Assembly: GCA_903837255.1 (NCBI GenBank)
Contig: CAILTZ010000600.1
Location: forward strand, 1 to 7,669
DNA length: 7,669 nt
Source of the DNA: an uncultured Pirellula sp.
Lineage (GTDB): Bacteria; Planctomycetota; Planctomycetia; Pirellulales; Pirellulaceae
Direction: 5' to 3'
Below, in pieces: positions 1 through 5,477 of this stretch. The notes below the pieces were generated by a model, which did not search any database, had not been told where the DNA came from, and saw nothing but the letters and a program-made list of their open reading frames with translations. Every line of letters starts with the position of its first letter. Positions within the stretch are counted from its first letter, which is position 1. The position numbers were made by a program, and so were the translations under genes.

Positions 1-286
1 ATCCGTCTGTAAAGCCTTCTAAGAGCTCTTTGAGGTCAAAGTCCTCGGCGGCCAAGCCGCTTGAAGACATGTCTTTGCCGATTTGAAAACCTAACGCGTA
101 GCTTTTTGGATCTTTCAAACCGGTGTCTCCCTGAGCTGGAACAACTGGTGCAGGCACGATGACTTTGGGGGTCTCTTGGGCAAAGTTAGATTGCGGAGCG
201 TTGGCGATAATAATAGCTGCCAGGGCACCGAGCAGACCGACTCGGACCAAGCGGGCTTGAATACGATTCAAAAGCATGGCTTGCAT
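1..286 (-). CDS. Exported FKBP-type peptidyl-prolyl cis-trans isomerase, N-terminal part only
   Basis: The frame opens with ATG at 286 and is still open at base 1, giving 95 visible codons; the rest lies beyond the left edge. Residues 1-36 look like a signal peptide: arginines at 8, 12 and 15, a hydrophobic core (about 16-30, VGLLGALAAIIIANA) and possible cleavage after ANA or FA. A proline-rich linker (40-52) follows. Residues 60-95 match the FKBP N-terminal dimerisation domain of Mip/FkpA-like proteins, with SYALGFQIGKDM (62-73) and FDLKELLEGFTDG (83-95). By family knowledge such proteins are periplasmic foldases that isomerise X-Pro bonds; the catalytic FKBP domain would lie outside the window and is not seen. 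The start at 286 is preferred over the ATG at 277 because GGAAGG lies five bases upstream of it. The gene is divergent from the dehydrogenase. The family is fairly certain; whether it encodes an active isomerase is inference. Confidence 0.85.
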   Translation of the reverse strand, partial: MQAMLLNRIQARLVRVGLLGALAAIIIANAPQSNFAQETPKVIVPAPVVPAQGDTGLKDPKSYALGFQIGKDMSSSGLAAEDFDLKELLEGFTDG

Positions 287-305
287 GTTTTCCTTCCACC
301 GATGG

Positions 306-333
306 GTTACAATTGTCGCGGGCCGCGTTCCAA
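306..333 (-). promoter_or_regulatory. Possible promoter of the FKBP isomerase gene
   Basis: Read on the minus strand, TTGGAA (328-333) and TGTAAC (306-311) are separated by 16 bases. Each matches the sigma-70 consensus at four of six positions. Transcription would begin a few bases before the ribosome-binding site of the gene starting at 286. The -35-like hexamer is also one arm of the inverted repeat at 328-342, so a protein bound there could block it. This is motif reading only, and a TATAAA at 391-396 on the same strand is an alternative -10 without a good -35. Confidence 0.25.
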
Positions 334-353
334 GATTTGGAAAAAGCCGCGAC
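315..353. repeat. Nested inverted repeat in the divergent intergenic region
   Basis: An outer pair of perfect 7-base arms, GTCGCGG (315-321) and CCGCGAC (347-353), encloses an inner pair of perfect 6-base arms, TTCCAA (328-333) and TTGGAA (337-342), around a GAT centre. In addition CGCGGGCCGCG (317-327) is itself a near palindrome. The element can be a protein-binding operator (the 15-base inner dyad is typical in size) or an RNA hairpin if transcribed. It sits between two divergent genes, closer to the isomerase. The repeat is seen directly; its role is inference. Confidence 0.6.
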
Positions 354-372
354 CCGTTCAAACCAAAAGACT

Positions 373-393
373 AGCCGACAAGGCTGATTTTTT
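373..393 (+). terminator. Weak terminator-like hairpin in the dehydrogenase leader
   Basis: AGCC (373-376) and GGCT (382-385) pair around GACAA, and six T residues follow at 388-393. No plus-strand gene lies upstream in the window, so if real it would act as an attenuator in a long dehydrogenase leader. A four-base-pair stem is too weak to be confident. On the other strand the same T run forms part of TATAAA. Confidence 0.15.
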
Positions 394-447
394 ATAGACC
401 ATTCCCCACAAAAACCCCTCGATAAGCCATCGAAAGGCATTGAAATT

Positions 448-1482
448 GTGAAGGCTCTTTTGCTGACCGAAGTCAAGAAACTCCAAGTCGTAGACATGCC
501 AGAACCGACCTGTGGACCCATGGATTTGCTGGTAAAAGTCAAGGCTTGCGGGATCTGCGGTAGCGATATCCACGGATTCGACGGCAGCTCCGGTCGCCGT
601 ATCCCACCCTTGGTCATGGGCCATGAAGCCGCAGGGATCGTTCAGGCCGTCGGATCCGAAGTCCAAGGCTTCAAAGTCGGTGACCGAGTCACCTTCGACT
701 CGACCGTCTCGTGCTCCAAGTGCCACTACTGCAAAAAAGGCTCGATCAACCTATGCGAGAACCGCCAAGTCCTCGGGGTCTCCTGCAAAGAGTTTCGTCG
801 CCAAGGAGCCTTCGCTGAATTTGTAACCGTCCCCCAAAATATCGCTTACCCAATCCCCGATTCGCTCCCCTTCGAACACGCCGCGATGATCGAAGCGGTA
901 TCGATCGCGGTGCATGCGACCAATAGGACCCCTCGAAGCATCGGCGGTTCGGTCGTCGTCGTCGGGGCAGGAATGATCGGACTGCTTTGCATTCAAACCC
1001 TCAAGCTCGCAGGCTTCTCGAAAATCATCGCCGTAGACCTAGAAGACGAAAAACTCCAACTCGCTAAAAAACTAGGCGCAACGCATTCGATCAACGCCCG
1101 AACCCAAGACCCCATCAGCTTGGTGCTCGAATGGACCCAAGGCCGAGGGGCCGATGCGGCCATGGAAGTCGTCGGAGCGAACAAACCGGTTAGCACCTGT
1201 TTCCAAGTCGTACGACGCGGCGGATCGGTGACTCTTGTCGGAAACCTAACACCAACCGTAGAACTTCCTCTCCAAACCGTCGTGACCCGCGAACTGTCGG
1301 TCTACGGGTCGTGCGCATCGAATGGAGAGATCCCCCAATGCATTGAGCTCCTGGCCTCCGGGGCGATTCAAGTCGCCCCACTGATTACCGCCACGACCGA
1401 CCTGGAAAATACACCTCGCTGGTTCGATCGCCTGTACGCCGGGGAAAAAGGGGCTATGAAGGTGATCGTCACCCCGAGCTAG
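448..1482 (+). CDS. Zinc-dependent medium-chain dehydrogenase (sorbitol / galactitol-1-phosphate dehydrogenase type)
   Basis: A complete 344-residue protein of the MDR superfamily, of usual length. The GroES-like catalytic domain comes first: GICGSDIHGFDG (35-46) supplies the catalytic zinc ligand Cys37, and GHEAAG (58-63) supplies His59 and Glu60. Four cysteines at 89, 92, 95 and 103 form the structural zinc lobe. The Rossmann domain starts near 168 with GAGMIG (173-178). Asp197 ends the second strand (AVDLED), which in this family favours NAD over NADP. It should oxidise a secondary alcohol of a polyol, sugar phosphate or amino acid such as threonine; the substrate cannot be told from sequence. 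The start is GTG at 448, with AAAGG ten bases upstream, and gives the N-terminus MKALLLTEVKKL typical of the family; no in-frame ATG fits better. It is divergent from the isomerase and convergent with pheT, so it is probably a single-gene transcript. Confidence 0.93.
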   Translation: MKALLLTEVKKLQVVDMPEPTCGPMDLLVKVKACGICGSDIHGFDGSSGRRIPPLVMGHEAAGIVQAVGSEVQGFKVGDRVTFDSTVSCSKCHYCKKGSINLCENRQVLGVSCKEFRRQGAFAEFVTVPQNIAYPIPDSLPFEHAAMIEAVSIAVHATNRTPRSIGGSVVVVGAGMIGLLCIQTLKLAGFSKIIAVDLEDEKLQLAKKLGATHSINARTQDPISLVLEWTQGRGADAAMEVVGANKPVSTCFQVVRRGGSVTLVGNLTPTVELPLQTVVTRELSVYGSCASNGEIPQCIELLASGAIQVAPLITATTDLENTPRWFDRLYAGEKGAMKVIVTPS

Positions 1483-1495
1483 TCACCCCGGGCTA
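1468..1495. repeat. 14-base tandem duplication spanning both stop codons
   Basis: GTCACCCCGAGCTA (1468-1481) is followed immediately by GTCACCCCGGGCTA (1482-1495), 13 of 14 bases identical. The first copy carries the last codons of the dehydrogenase, whose TAG stop spans the junction (1480-1482). The second copy ends with CTA, which is the pheT TAG stop on the other strand (1493-1495). With a single copy the two stop codons would overlap, so a duplication probably created the 10-base spacer. Confidence 0.75.
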
Positions 1496-3514
1496 AGCCA
1501 ATAGCTTTGCACCGTGATGCGATTGGCATGCTGCGATCACGTCGGCAACCACCGCGTCGGCCTGCTCGCCCTTGAGCGTCTCGGTGTCGCTCTGGATCGT
1601 CAGTGTCAAAAGAATCCGTTTCTTTCCGTCGCCGTCGCGCTTGGTGTCCCGGTAGATCTCTTGGAATAAAATCTCGCGGCACAGCTCCCCGGCGGACTTG
1701 GCAATCGTCGAGCGGAGTGAGCCCCAGTGCGTGCTTTCATCAACGATGAAATTCAGGTCGCGAAGAATGGCTGGATAAGGACTCAGCGCTTTGAGCTTGG
1801 GCACCAAGCGGACAGAGCCCTGCAGCAGATCCAAGTCCAGCTCTCCGATAGCCACCGGTCCGTCGATCTTGTTGGCTTGCACCAGCGATCTGCTCAGCGA
1901 TCCGACCCACGCGAGCATCGTGCCCCCGATAAACCAAGCCACGCAGGTCCCTTTGTCCAAGAAATCGAAATCGATCAAACGCTCATCGAGGACCGGACCG
2001 TCCTGCCCCCAAACGCGTTGAATGATCTCTTCAAACACGCCGCGTACCAAGCGAGGCTCGCTCTGGGCAACGCATGCTAGGTTGTGCTGCTCTTTTGGCA
2101 ATTGCGCACCTTGCGACAAATACACGTTGGCCGTTTCGAATAACCTCACGTCGCGATTCGATTGAGATTGATTGTGAAGTCTCGCGGCGATGAGACTCGG
2201 GATCAGCGAACGTCGCAAACTGCTGGCCCCTTCAAGCAGTGGAACCGAAGTCACCAGAGGGTCTTGGGTCGTCCATGGCGAGATGCGATCGATCGGGGAC
2301 TTGCCGATCAAGCTCGGATTGAGCGTTTCGTTGAAACCCGCTGCGCATGCGATCGATCGAACCGTTAGCATCATCGTGTCTTTGGGCCGGCGAGCCGACG
2401 CGACCATCGGCACCATGGCATCCTCAGGGATCGCCTCGTACCCATGCACTCTGGCAATCTCCTCGATCAAATCCACTTCGCGAGTCAGATCCTGCCGAAA
2501 CGATGGGGCCACGACCTCTAGGGATTGCTCGTCCTGCTCGACAGTACACCCGAGCCGTGTGAGGATCTGGCCGCACTGAGCCCAAGGCACTTCGATCCCA
2601 AGGACTCGGCTGACGCTCGGACGCCTGAGCAAGATCTTCGAACCAGACCTAGCAACAGGCTGCGTGTCGATGAGTCCCTCGAGCATTTCCCCTCCAGCGA
2701 ACTCCAAAATCCATTGGCAACATCGCAGCGAAGCCCAATCCAATCCATTCGGGTCGATGTGCCGCTCGAAGCGATGCGAAGAAGGCGAATGCAACTTGAG
2801 CTTACGAGCCGTTCTGCGGATCGCCATCGGAACAAACGATGCGGCTTCGATCAACAAGTCGACCGTCGACTCGGACACCTCGCTCTCCAAACCACCCATG
2901 ACACCCCCGAGGGCCAAAGCTCGCTTGCTATCGGCAATGACAACCATTTGGGGATCGAGCGTGTAGCTTCGGTGATCGATGGCTTGGAAATTTTCTTTGT
3001 CGCTGGCCGGGCGAACGATGATCTGGTTGGATGCAACATGAGCTAGATCAAAGGCATGCAACGGTTGACCGCACTCCATCATGACGTAGTTGGTCGCATC
3101 CACGACATTGTTGATCGGACGAATACCGATCGAACGCAGTCGTTTGGCAAACCACTCTGGGCTCGGCGCGATCTTGACCCCTCGAATCACCCGAGCCGTG
3201 TAGCGAGGACATGCCTCTGGGAAGCGATTTTGAACCGATAAGACCTCATGCACCGACTGCTTGGATGTTCTAAGACCTTCGAGGGTCGGGATCGCAAGGG
3301 GTTGTGAATACAGAACCGCGGCTTCTCTGGCGATCCCGATATGGCCCAAACAATCGGCGCGGTTGCTGGTGACCTCAAGATCGATAACCGGAAGTCCTTC
3401 GACCCACTGGGTGCTCTCGTGATTGAGACCCGACATCGCCCATCGGTTGACCACCTCATCCATAGGACGATCGATTTTGACGTAGTCCGAGAGCCATTCC
3501 CAAGAAATCAACAT
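1493..3514 (-). CDS. pheT: Phenylalanine-tRNA ligase beta subunit, short form without the tRNA-binding OB domain
   Basis: The 673-residue beta subunit of PheRS works with PheS as an alpha2beta2 enzyme that charges tRNA-Phe in the cytoplasm, and its B3/B4 domain normally hydrolyses mischarged Tyr-tRNA-Phe. Visible in order: N-terminal SWEWLSDYV (4-12); SNRADCLGHIGIARE (50-64); B3/B4 with YTARVI (105-110), PLHAFDL (151-157) and GGVMGG (203-208); the SHRFERHIDP segment (246-255), where most homologues have Gly for His252; B5 ending in EEIARVHGYEAIP (351-363), including the Mg-site acidic residues; the catalytic-like core (about 380-565); and the FDX-ACB anticodon domain (about 580-673). The usual OB-fold of about 110 residues between N-terminus and B1 is absent, which explains the length against roughly 795 in E. 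coli. The start at 3514 gives the canonical N-terminus and follows the pheS stop by 19 bases; an upstream in-frame ATG at 3601 would overlap pheS and is rejected. The ribosome-binding site is weak, suggesting translational coupling to pheS. Confidence 0.95.
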   Translation of the reverse strand: MLISWEWLSDYVKIDRPMDEVVNRWAMSGLNHESTQWVEGLPVIDLEVTSNRADCLGHIGIAREAAVLYSQPLAIPTLEGLRTSKQSVHEVLSVQNRFPEACPRYTARVIRGVKIAPSPEWFAKRLRSIGIRPINNVVDATNYVMMECGQPLHAFDLAHVASNQIIVRPASDKENFQAIDHRSYTLDPQMVVIADSKRALALGGVMGGLESEVSESTVDLLIEAASFVPMAIRRTARKLKLHSPSSHRFERHIDPNGLDWASLRCCQWILEFAGGEMLEGLIDTQPVARSGSKILLRRPSVSRVLGIEVPWAQCGQILTRLGCTVEQDEQSLEVVAPSFRQDLTREVDLIEEIARVHGYEAIPEDAMVPMVASARRPKDTMMLTVRSIACAAGFNETLNPSLIGKSPIDRISPWTTQDPLVTSVPLLEGASSLRRSLIPSLIAARLHNQSQSNRDVRLFETANVYLSQGAQLPKEQHNLACVAQSEPRLVRGVFEEIIQRVWGQDGPVLDERLIDFDFLDKGTCVAWFIGGTMLAWVGSLSRSLVQANKIDGPVAIGELDLDLLQGSVRLVPKLKALSPYPAILRDLNFIVDESTHWGSLRSTIAKSAGELCREILFQEIYRDTKRDGDGKKRILLTLTIQSDTETLKGEQADAVVADVIAACQSHHGAKLLA

Positions 3515-3533
3515 GTCACAACCCGTTAAGCGA

Positions 3534-4604
3534 TCAGGTGGCAAACTGGCGAAGAAAACGAACGTCGCTTCGGTACAGATCGCGAATGTCGGTGATTCCA
3601 AAGCGTCTCATGCACAAGCGTTCGACCCCTAGCCCAAAGGCAAAGCCAGACCAGATTTCTGGATCGATACCGACCGATTGGAATACATTCGGATCGACCA
3701 TACCGGCCCCGCCAAACTCGATCCACTGGCCATTCCACCAATAATCGACTTCTACGCTCGGCTCGGTAAAAGGAAAAAACGAAGGTCGAAAGCGGATGCT
3801 GACATCTCCACCGAGATAGCTTGTGGCGAACAATCGCAAGACGCTTTTTAGCTGCGTCATCGTCACGTTGCGATCCACCCACAAGCCTTCCATCTGATGG
3901 AACATTGGGAAGTGGGTTGCATCCGGGGCGTCGGGCCGATAGACGCGACCGAGCGATATGATTCGCAGCGGCAGCGGCTCGGTCTCCATAACCCGAATTT
4001 GTACGGTGCTCGTTTGGCTACGAAGCAATCGAGGGGCCGGGGGATCACCCGTCACAGACTCCGCAGACACCGCTTTGGCCGTCGCCAGATAGAAGTTATC
4101 CAGCGGGTCTCGGGCCGGGTGATCCTCTGGGATGTTCAGCGCGACAAAGTTGTGCCACTGGTCCTCGATCTCAGGTCCCTCGGTGACATTGAACCCCAAT
4201 CGCCCCATGATCTCTTTGAGATGTTCAAGCGTTTGGGTGATCGGATGGATCGTCCCGATACGGGGCCTGAGCCCAGGCAAAGTCGGGTCGAAAACGGGCC
4301 CGAGCGATTGCGGCCCAGAGCCACCTCCGGGCCTGTGAGCAGCTTGTCCGAGCCTCAGGGCTGCTTGGCCGAGCGCCTCTTCAATCCCATCGCGGACTTC
4401 ATTGAATCGCATGCCCGCGGCGGGCTTGTCTTTGACATCGATCGAGCCGAGCATCTTTTGCACGGTTTTGAGCGCACCGCTCTTAGCACCGGTGTACTTG
4501 ACCCGCAATTGCTCGAGAGACTCTGCGTTGTCGACCGTTGCCAAACATGCTCGAGCTTCCTCGAGCATGCTGCCTAATGCGGTTAGAAATTGATCCAGCG
4601 CCAT
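3534..4604 (-). CDS. pheS: Phenylalanine-tRNA ligase alpha subunit
   Basis: The 356-residue catalytic subunit of PheRS activates phenylalanine with ATP and transfers it to tRNA-Phe; length is close to the usual 330-350. Residues 1-85 form the N-terminal helical arm that contacts tRNA, including [20 protein letters not shown] (34-53). The class II synthetase core follows: motif 1 region with [19 protein letters not shown] (120-138) and [12 protein letters not shown] (142-153); motif 2 with [22 protein letters not shown] (219-240); the phenylalanine-pocket sequence [12 protein letters not shown] (276-287); and motif 3 with [14 protein letters not shown] (319-332). Ala322 sits in the position equivalent to E. 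coli Ala294, which sets selectivity for Phe. Nothing essential appears missing. The ATG at 4604 lies 18 bases after the rplT stop with only a poor GGCGGA ribosome-binding site, and pheT follows after 19 bases, so rplT-pheS-pheT are almost certainly one transcript. Confidence 0.97.
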   Translation of the reverse strand: MALDQFLTALGSMLEEARACLATVDNAESLEQLRVKYTGAKSGALKTVQKMLGSIDVKDKPAAGMRFNEVRDGIEEALGQAALRLGQAAHRPGGGSGPQSLGPVFDPTLPGLRPRIGTIHPITQTLEHLKEIMGRLGFNVTEGPEIEDQWHNFVALNIPEDHPARDPLDNFYLATAKAVSAESVTGDPPAPRLLRSQTSTVQIRVMETEPLPLRIISLGRVYRPDAPDATHFPMFHQMEGLWVDRNVTMTQLKSVLRLFATSYLGGDVSIRFRPSFFPFTEPSVEVDYWWNGQWIEFGGAGMVDPNVFQSVGIDPEIWSGFAFGLGVERLCMRRFGITDIRDLYRSDVRFLRQFAT

Positions 4605-4622
4605 AGAGTCCGCCGGGGAGGA

Positions 4623-4988
4623 TTAAGCCGTCTTCTTGGACAAAGCTTCTTTGACGGCAGCAACGATGACCTCGAAACCGCTCGCATCATGAATCGCCAT
4701 CTCAGAGAGTTGCTTGCGATCGATCTCGATGTTGGCCAAATTCAAGCCATCGATGAATTGGCTGTACCGCAGATCGTGCAATCGAGCCGCTGCGTTGAGT
4801 CGGATGATCCAAAGTCTGCGGAAGTCGCGGCGTCGGCGTCTGCGGTCGCGATAAGCAAACCTACCTGCTCGAACGAGGTTTTCCTTAGCGGTGCGGTAAA
4901 GCCTACGGCGACCACCTACGTAGCCTTCGGCGCGCTGAAACATGCGCCGTTTCGCCTGACGGCGTGCTGAACCCTTACGTGTTCTCAT
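4623..4988 (-). CDS. rplT: 50S ribosomal protein L20
   Basis: A 121-residue, very basic protein matching L20 throughout: the N-terminal extension (residues 1-58, rich in Arg, with GYVGGRRRLYRTAKE at 22-36 and YRDRRRRRRDFRRLW at 46-60) that threads into 23S rRNA, then the globular part beginning NAAARLHDLRYSQFIDGL (65-82). L20 binds 23S rRNA early in large-subunit assembly; in E. coli and Bacillus it also represses its own operon by binding the mRNA. The first residues (MRTRKGSARR) differ from the common MARVKRG start but the following alignment is normal. The ATG at 4988 is preceded by no clear Shine-Dalgarno sequence; a small hairpin at 5003-5021 lies just upstream. It follows rpmI after an unusually long 157-base gap and precedes pheS by 18 bases. 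Confidence 0.97.
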   Translation of the reverse strand: MRTRKGSARRQAKRRMFQRAEGYVGGRRRLYRTAKENLVRAGRFAYRDRRRRRRDFRRLWIIRLNAAARLHDLRYSQFIDGLNLANIEIDRKQLSEMAIHDASGFEVIVAAVKEALSKKTA

Positions 4989-5002
4989 CGAAGATCTCTA
5001 TC

Positions 5003-5021
5003 TGATCATTTGGACTGATCA
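5003..5021 (-). promoter_or_regulatory. Small hairpin just upstream of rplT
   Basis: Two copies of the self-complementary hexamer TGATCA (5003-5008 and 5016-5021) flank a 7-base loop, giving a 6-base-pair stem in the rplT leader that ends 14 bases before the start codon. It lies where a ribosome would bind, so it could modulate rplT translation. The stem is short and could be chance; function is inference. Confidence 0.3.
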
Positions 5022-5078
5022 ATTGGAGCGACTCAGGTCACCGCACTGGCTTATGGACCACTTCTTCGAAGCTGTCCA

Positions 5079-5096
5079 CCCGTCGGCCTAGACGGG
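5079..5096 (-). promoter_or_regulatory. GC-rich hairpin in the rpmI-rplT spacer
   Basis: CCCGTC (5079-5084) and GACGGG (5091-5096) form a perfect GC-rich 6-base-pair stem with a 6-base loop. No T run follows on the minus strand, so it is not an intrinsic terminator. Together with the hairpin at 5003-5021 it makes the 157-base spacer a candidate structured regulatory RNA, such as an L20-binding site. A run of seven T residues on the minus strand (5134-5140) follows the rpmI stop, but only weak stems precede it. Confidence 0.35.
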
Positions 5097-5145
5097 CGAT
5101 ACGTGCGATCGTTGTTACCCAGACGCTTGGTACAAAAAAAGGCCG

Positions 5146-5349
5146 TTAGTAACTGTTGCCCCGCAAAGCATCCACGACGGCACGAGTCAAGCTTGGCTCG
5201 AGCACTCGGGTGCCACGAAGTTGGCGAATCTTCTTGGCTGGCTTGCTAATAGCCAAGTGGCTTGTTCCGCACTTGCGGTGCTTGACCTTGCCCGTGGCAG
5301 TCAAGCGAAAGCGCTTCTTGGTCGATTTGTGTGTTTTTTGTTTGGTCAT
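5146..5349 (-). CDS. rpmI: 50S ribosomal protein L35
   Basis: A 67-residue basic protein with the L35 signature: KTHKSTKKRFRLTATGKVKH (5-24), the TSHL block (29-32) and a lysine/arginine-rich tail region KPAKKIRQLRGTRVL (36-50). Length is near the usual 65. L35 is a small component of the 50S subunit. The ATG at 5349 is preceded by AAAGGA about 11 bases upstream, a rather distant ribosome-binding site. It heads the rpmI-rplT-pheS-pheT series; infC, which normally precedes it, is not here. Confidence 0.96.
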   Translation of the reverse strand: MTKQKTHKSTKKRFRLTATGKVKHRKCGTSHLAISKPAKKIRQLRGTRVLEPSLTRAVVDALRGNSY

Positions 5350-5377
5350 GGCGAAACGAATCCTTTGGCTAATTGGT

Positions 5378-5410
5378 CCCCGAGGAGCTTGATGTGAGAT
5401 TCGATCGGGG
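5378..5410 (-). promoter_or_regulatory. Stem-loop in the rpmI leader
   Basis: On the minus strand CCCCGA (5405-5410) can pair with TCGGGG (5378-5383) across a 21-base loop, giving a perfect 6-base-pair stem about 28 bases before the rpmI start. It would lie in the 5' leader if transcription starts at the promoter proposed at 5416-5444. It is a candidate for ribosomal-protein feedback control; no known L20 leader pattern could be confirmed by eye. Confidence 0.3.
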
Positions 5411-5415
5411 GCAAA

Positions 5416-5444
5416 AGTGTAGCCGGAATTCGGAGAAGATCCAA
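5416..5444 (-). promoter_or_regulatory. Candidate sigma-70 promoter of the rpmI operon
   Basis: Read on the minus strand, TTGGAT (5439-5444) and TACACT (5416-5421) are spaced by exactly 17 bases. The -10 matches TATAAT at four of six positions and the -35 matches TTGACA at three. The predicted start site gives a leader of about 60 bases before rpmI. The location between the transporter stop and rpmI is where an operon promoter is expected, since infC is absent. Motif reading only. Confidence 0.4.
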
Positions 5445-5449
5445 GGGGA

Positions 5450-5477
5450 AAAAGAGTTTAATCTGCCCTTCAGGCAG
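5450..5477 (-). terminator. Possible weak intrinsic terminator of the transporter gene
   Basis: On the minus strand CTGCC (5473-5477) pairs with GGCAG (5463-5467) around TGAAG, and the transporter's TGA stop lies in this loop. A T-rich tract (CTCTTTTTC) follows after a spacer of about seven bases. Both the short stem and the spacer make it weak, so read-through into rpmI is possible. Confidence 0.3.

Noticed and set aside
186..617. 143-codon minus-strand open frame over the divergent region
   Set aside because: It overlaps the start of the isomerase in another frame and the zinc-binding N-terminus of the dehydrogenase; no family resemblance or ribosome-binding site.
2525..3046. 173-codon plus-strand open frame
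   Set aside because: Antisense to the B3/B4 and B5 part of pheT, with arginine- and serine-rich low-information translation typical of shadow frames.
3515..3601. Upstream ATG extension of pheT (29 more residues)
   Set aside because: It would overlap the 3' end of pheS and adds residues unlike any PheT; the canonical N-terminus begins at 3514.
3897..4577. 226-codon plus-strand open frame
   Set aside because: It lies entirely antisense to pheS, which has clear family motifs; the translation shows no recognisable domain and looks like a shadow of the coding strand.
5101..5145. Intrinsic terminator after rpmI based on the T7 run
   Set aside because: Only 3-5 base-pair stems with poor loops can be formed before the T run, and downstream rplT-pheS-pheT need the transcript; mentioned only as part of the structured spacer.
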